DNA from: an uncultured Ruminococcus sp.
GTDB taxonomy: Bacteria; Bacillota; Clostridia; Oscillospirales; Ruminococcaceae
Direction of reading: 5' to 3'
NCBI GenBank assembly: GCA_900539095.1
Contig: UQAR01000095.1
Span: 1 to 6,209 of the forward strand
Length of the DNA stretch: 6,209 bases
Made by a program: the position numbers and the translations under genes. How positions within the stretch are numbered: the stretch's first letter is position 1; every line of letters begins with the position of its first letter. Shown here in pieces: positions 6,041 through 6,209 of this stretch. Under the pieces are notes generated by a model that was not told the origin of the DNA, did not search any database, and was given only the letters and a program-made list of their open reading frames with translations.

Positions 6041-6054
6041 TCTCCAATAATCAA
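6026..6054 (-). promoter_or_regulatory. Sigma-A-type promoter of the sugar transferase gene
   Basis: On the minus strand a -35 TTGATT (6049-6054) and an extended -10 TGCTATACT (TATACT at 6026-6031) are separated by 17 bp. Transcription would start near 6019, giving a leader of about 50 nt that carries the purine-rich ribosome binding site at 5974-5985. This indicates that the gene is, or begins, its own transcription unit. Confidence 0.83.
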
Positions 6055-6132
6055 GCATTACACACAAATTTCACCCTTTACCACCTTTTTCAGCGGCTTT
6101 TTTCATTTTTGTGCATAAAATTTTTCTATTAT

Positions 6133-6149
6133 TATAGTTTTAAACTATA
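6133..6149. repeat. Perfect 17-bp inverted repeat near the right end of the insert
   Basis: TATAGTTT-T-AAACTATA is a perfect palindrome with a one-base centre, about 80 bp upstream of the sugar transferase promoter and 11 bp from the end of the genomic insert. It is AT-rich with almost no loop, so an operator is more likely than a terminator. It may belong to a gene beyond the window. The stretch from 6055 to 6132 shows nothing else that I can support. Confidence 0.4.
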
Positions 6150-6160
6150 TCAAGCTGTAG

Positions 6161-6209
6161 CTGTCTCTTATACACATCTCCGAGCCCACGAGACTAAGGC
6201 GAATCTCGT
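6161..6209. other. Untrimmed Nextera i7 adapter, right end (not genomic)
   Basis: The mosaic end CTGTCTCTTATACACATCT (6161-6179) is followed by the reverse complement of the same read-2 adapter, index TAAGGCGA (6195-6202) and P7 primer bases (6203-6209). It is the exact inverted copy of positions 1-48 plus one further primer base, so genomic sequence ends at 6160. Confidence 0.98.

Noticed and set aside
6071..6106. Tiny minus-strand frame starting at ATG 6106 (about 11 codons, MKKAAEKGGKG)
   Set aside because: No ribosome binding site upstream and no stop-adjacent structure that would suggest a leader peptide.
49..6160. CRISPR array, tRNA, rRNA, riboswitch or phage genes
   Set aside because: No regularly spaced direct repeats, cloverleaf-like sequences, conserved riboswitch cores or phage-type proteins were seen on either strand.

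Overview
The window is a 6112-bp stretch of bacterial DNA (49-6160) flanked on both ends by the same Illumina/Nextera i7-side adapter in opposite orientations (1-48 and 6161-6209), so it is a sequencing-library fragment whose adapters were never removed. The genomic part suggests an endospore-type Clostridia member, most likely a gut Oscillospiraceae/Ruminococcus-like organism. The reasons are the spoIVB-spo0A gene pair, AT-rich promoters of Firmicutes type, strong purine-rich ribosome binding sites, and a short palindrome-ended repeat of a kind I associate with gut Clostridia. The genus is inference.

Layout, left to right: a LacI-family regulator on the minus strand, cut off at its C-terminus by the adapter (49-1004); a minus-strand gene of unknown function encoding a coiled-coil plus multi-pass membrane protein (1146-1784); a divergent intergenic region; then on the plus strand spoIVB (2025-3251), a 267-bp regulatory gap with several Spo0A-box-like sites, and spo0A (3519-4301). 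A strong terminator closes spo0A. A 122-bp MITE-like element (4375-4496) sits between that terminator and the terminator of a convergent minus-strand gene for a polyprenyl sugar-phosphate transferase (4551-5966), which has a good promoter at 6026-6054.

Functionally, the centre is sporulation control: Spo0A is the phosphorelay-driven master regulator and SpoIVB is the intercompartmental signalling protease used late in sporulation. Both keep their key residues (D56, S85, K107 and the DNA-recognition helix in Spo0A; H221/D344/S359 in SpoIVB), which argues that they are under selection. The flanking genes (sugar-type regulator, membrane protein, exopolysaccharide initiation enzyme) are separate transcription units with their own recognisable promoters, and two of these promoters carry perfect inverted repeats that look like operators.

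I see no CRISPR array, tRNA, rRNA or complete transposon, and no convincing new multi-gene system. The most interesting items are the palindrome-ended repeat whose two terminal hairpins differ in sequence but both keep pairing, the Spo0A-box cluster upstream of spo0A, and an unusual LacI regulator that lacks the hinge leucine and has an odd-centred palindrome in its own promoter.
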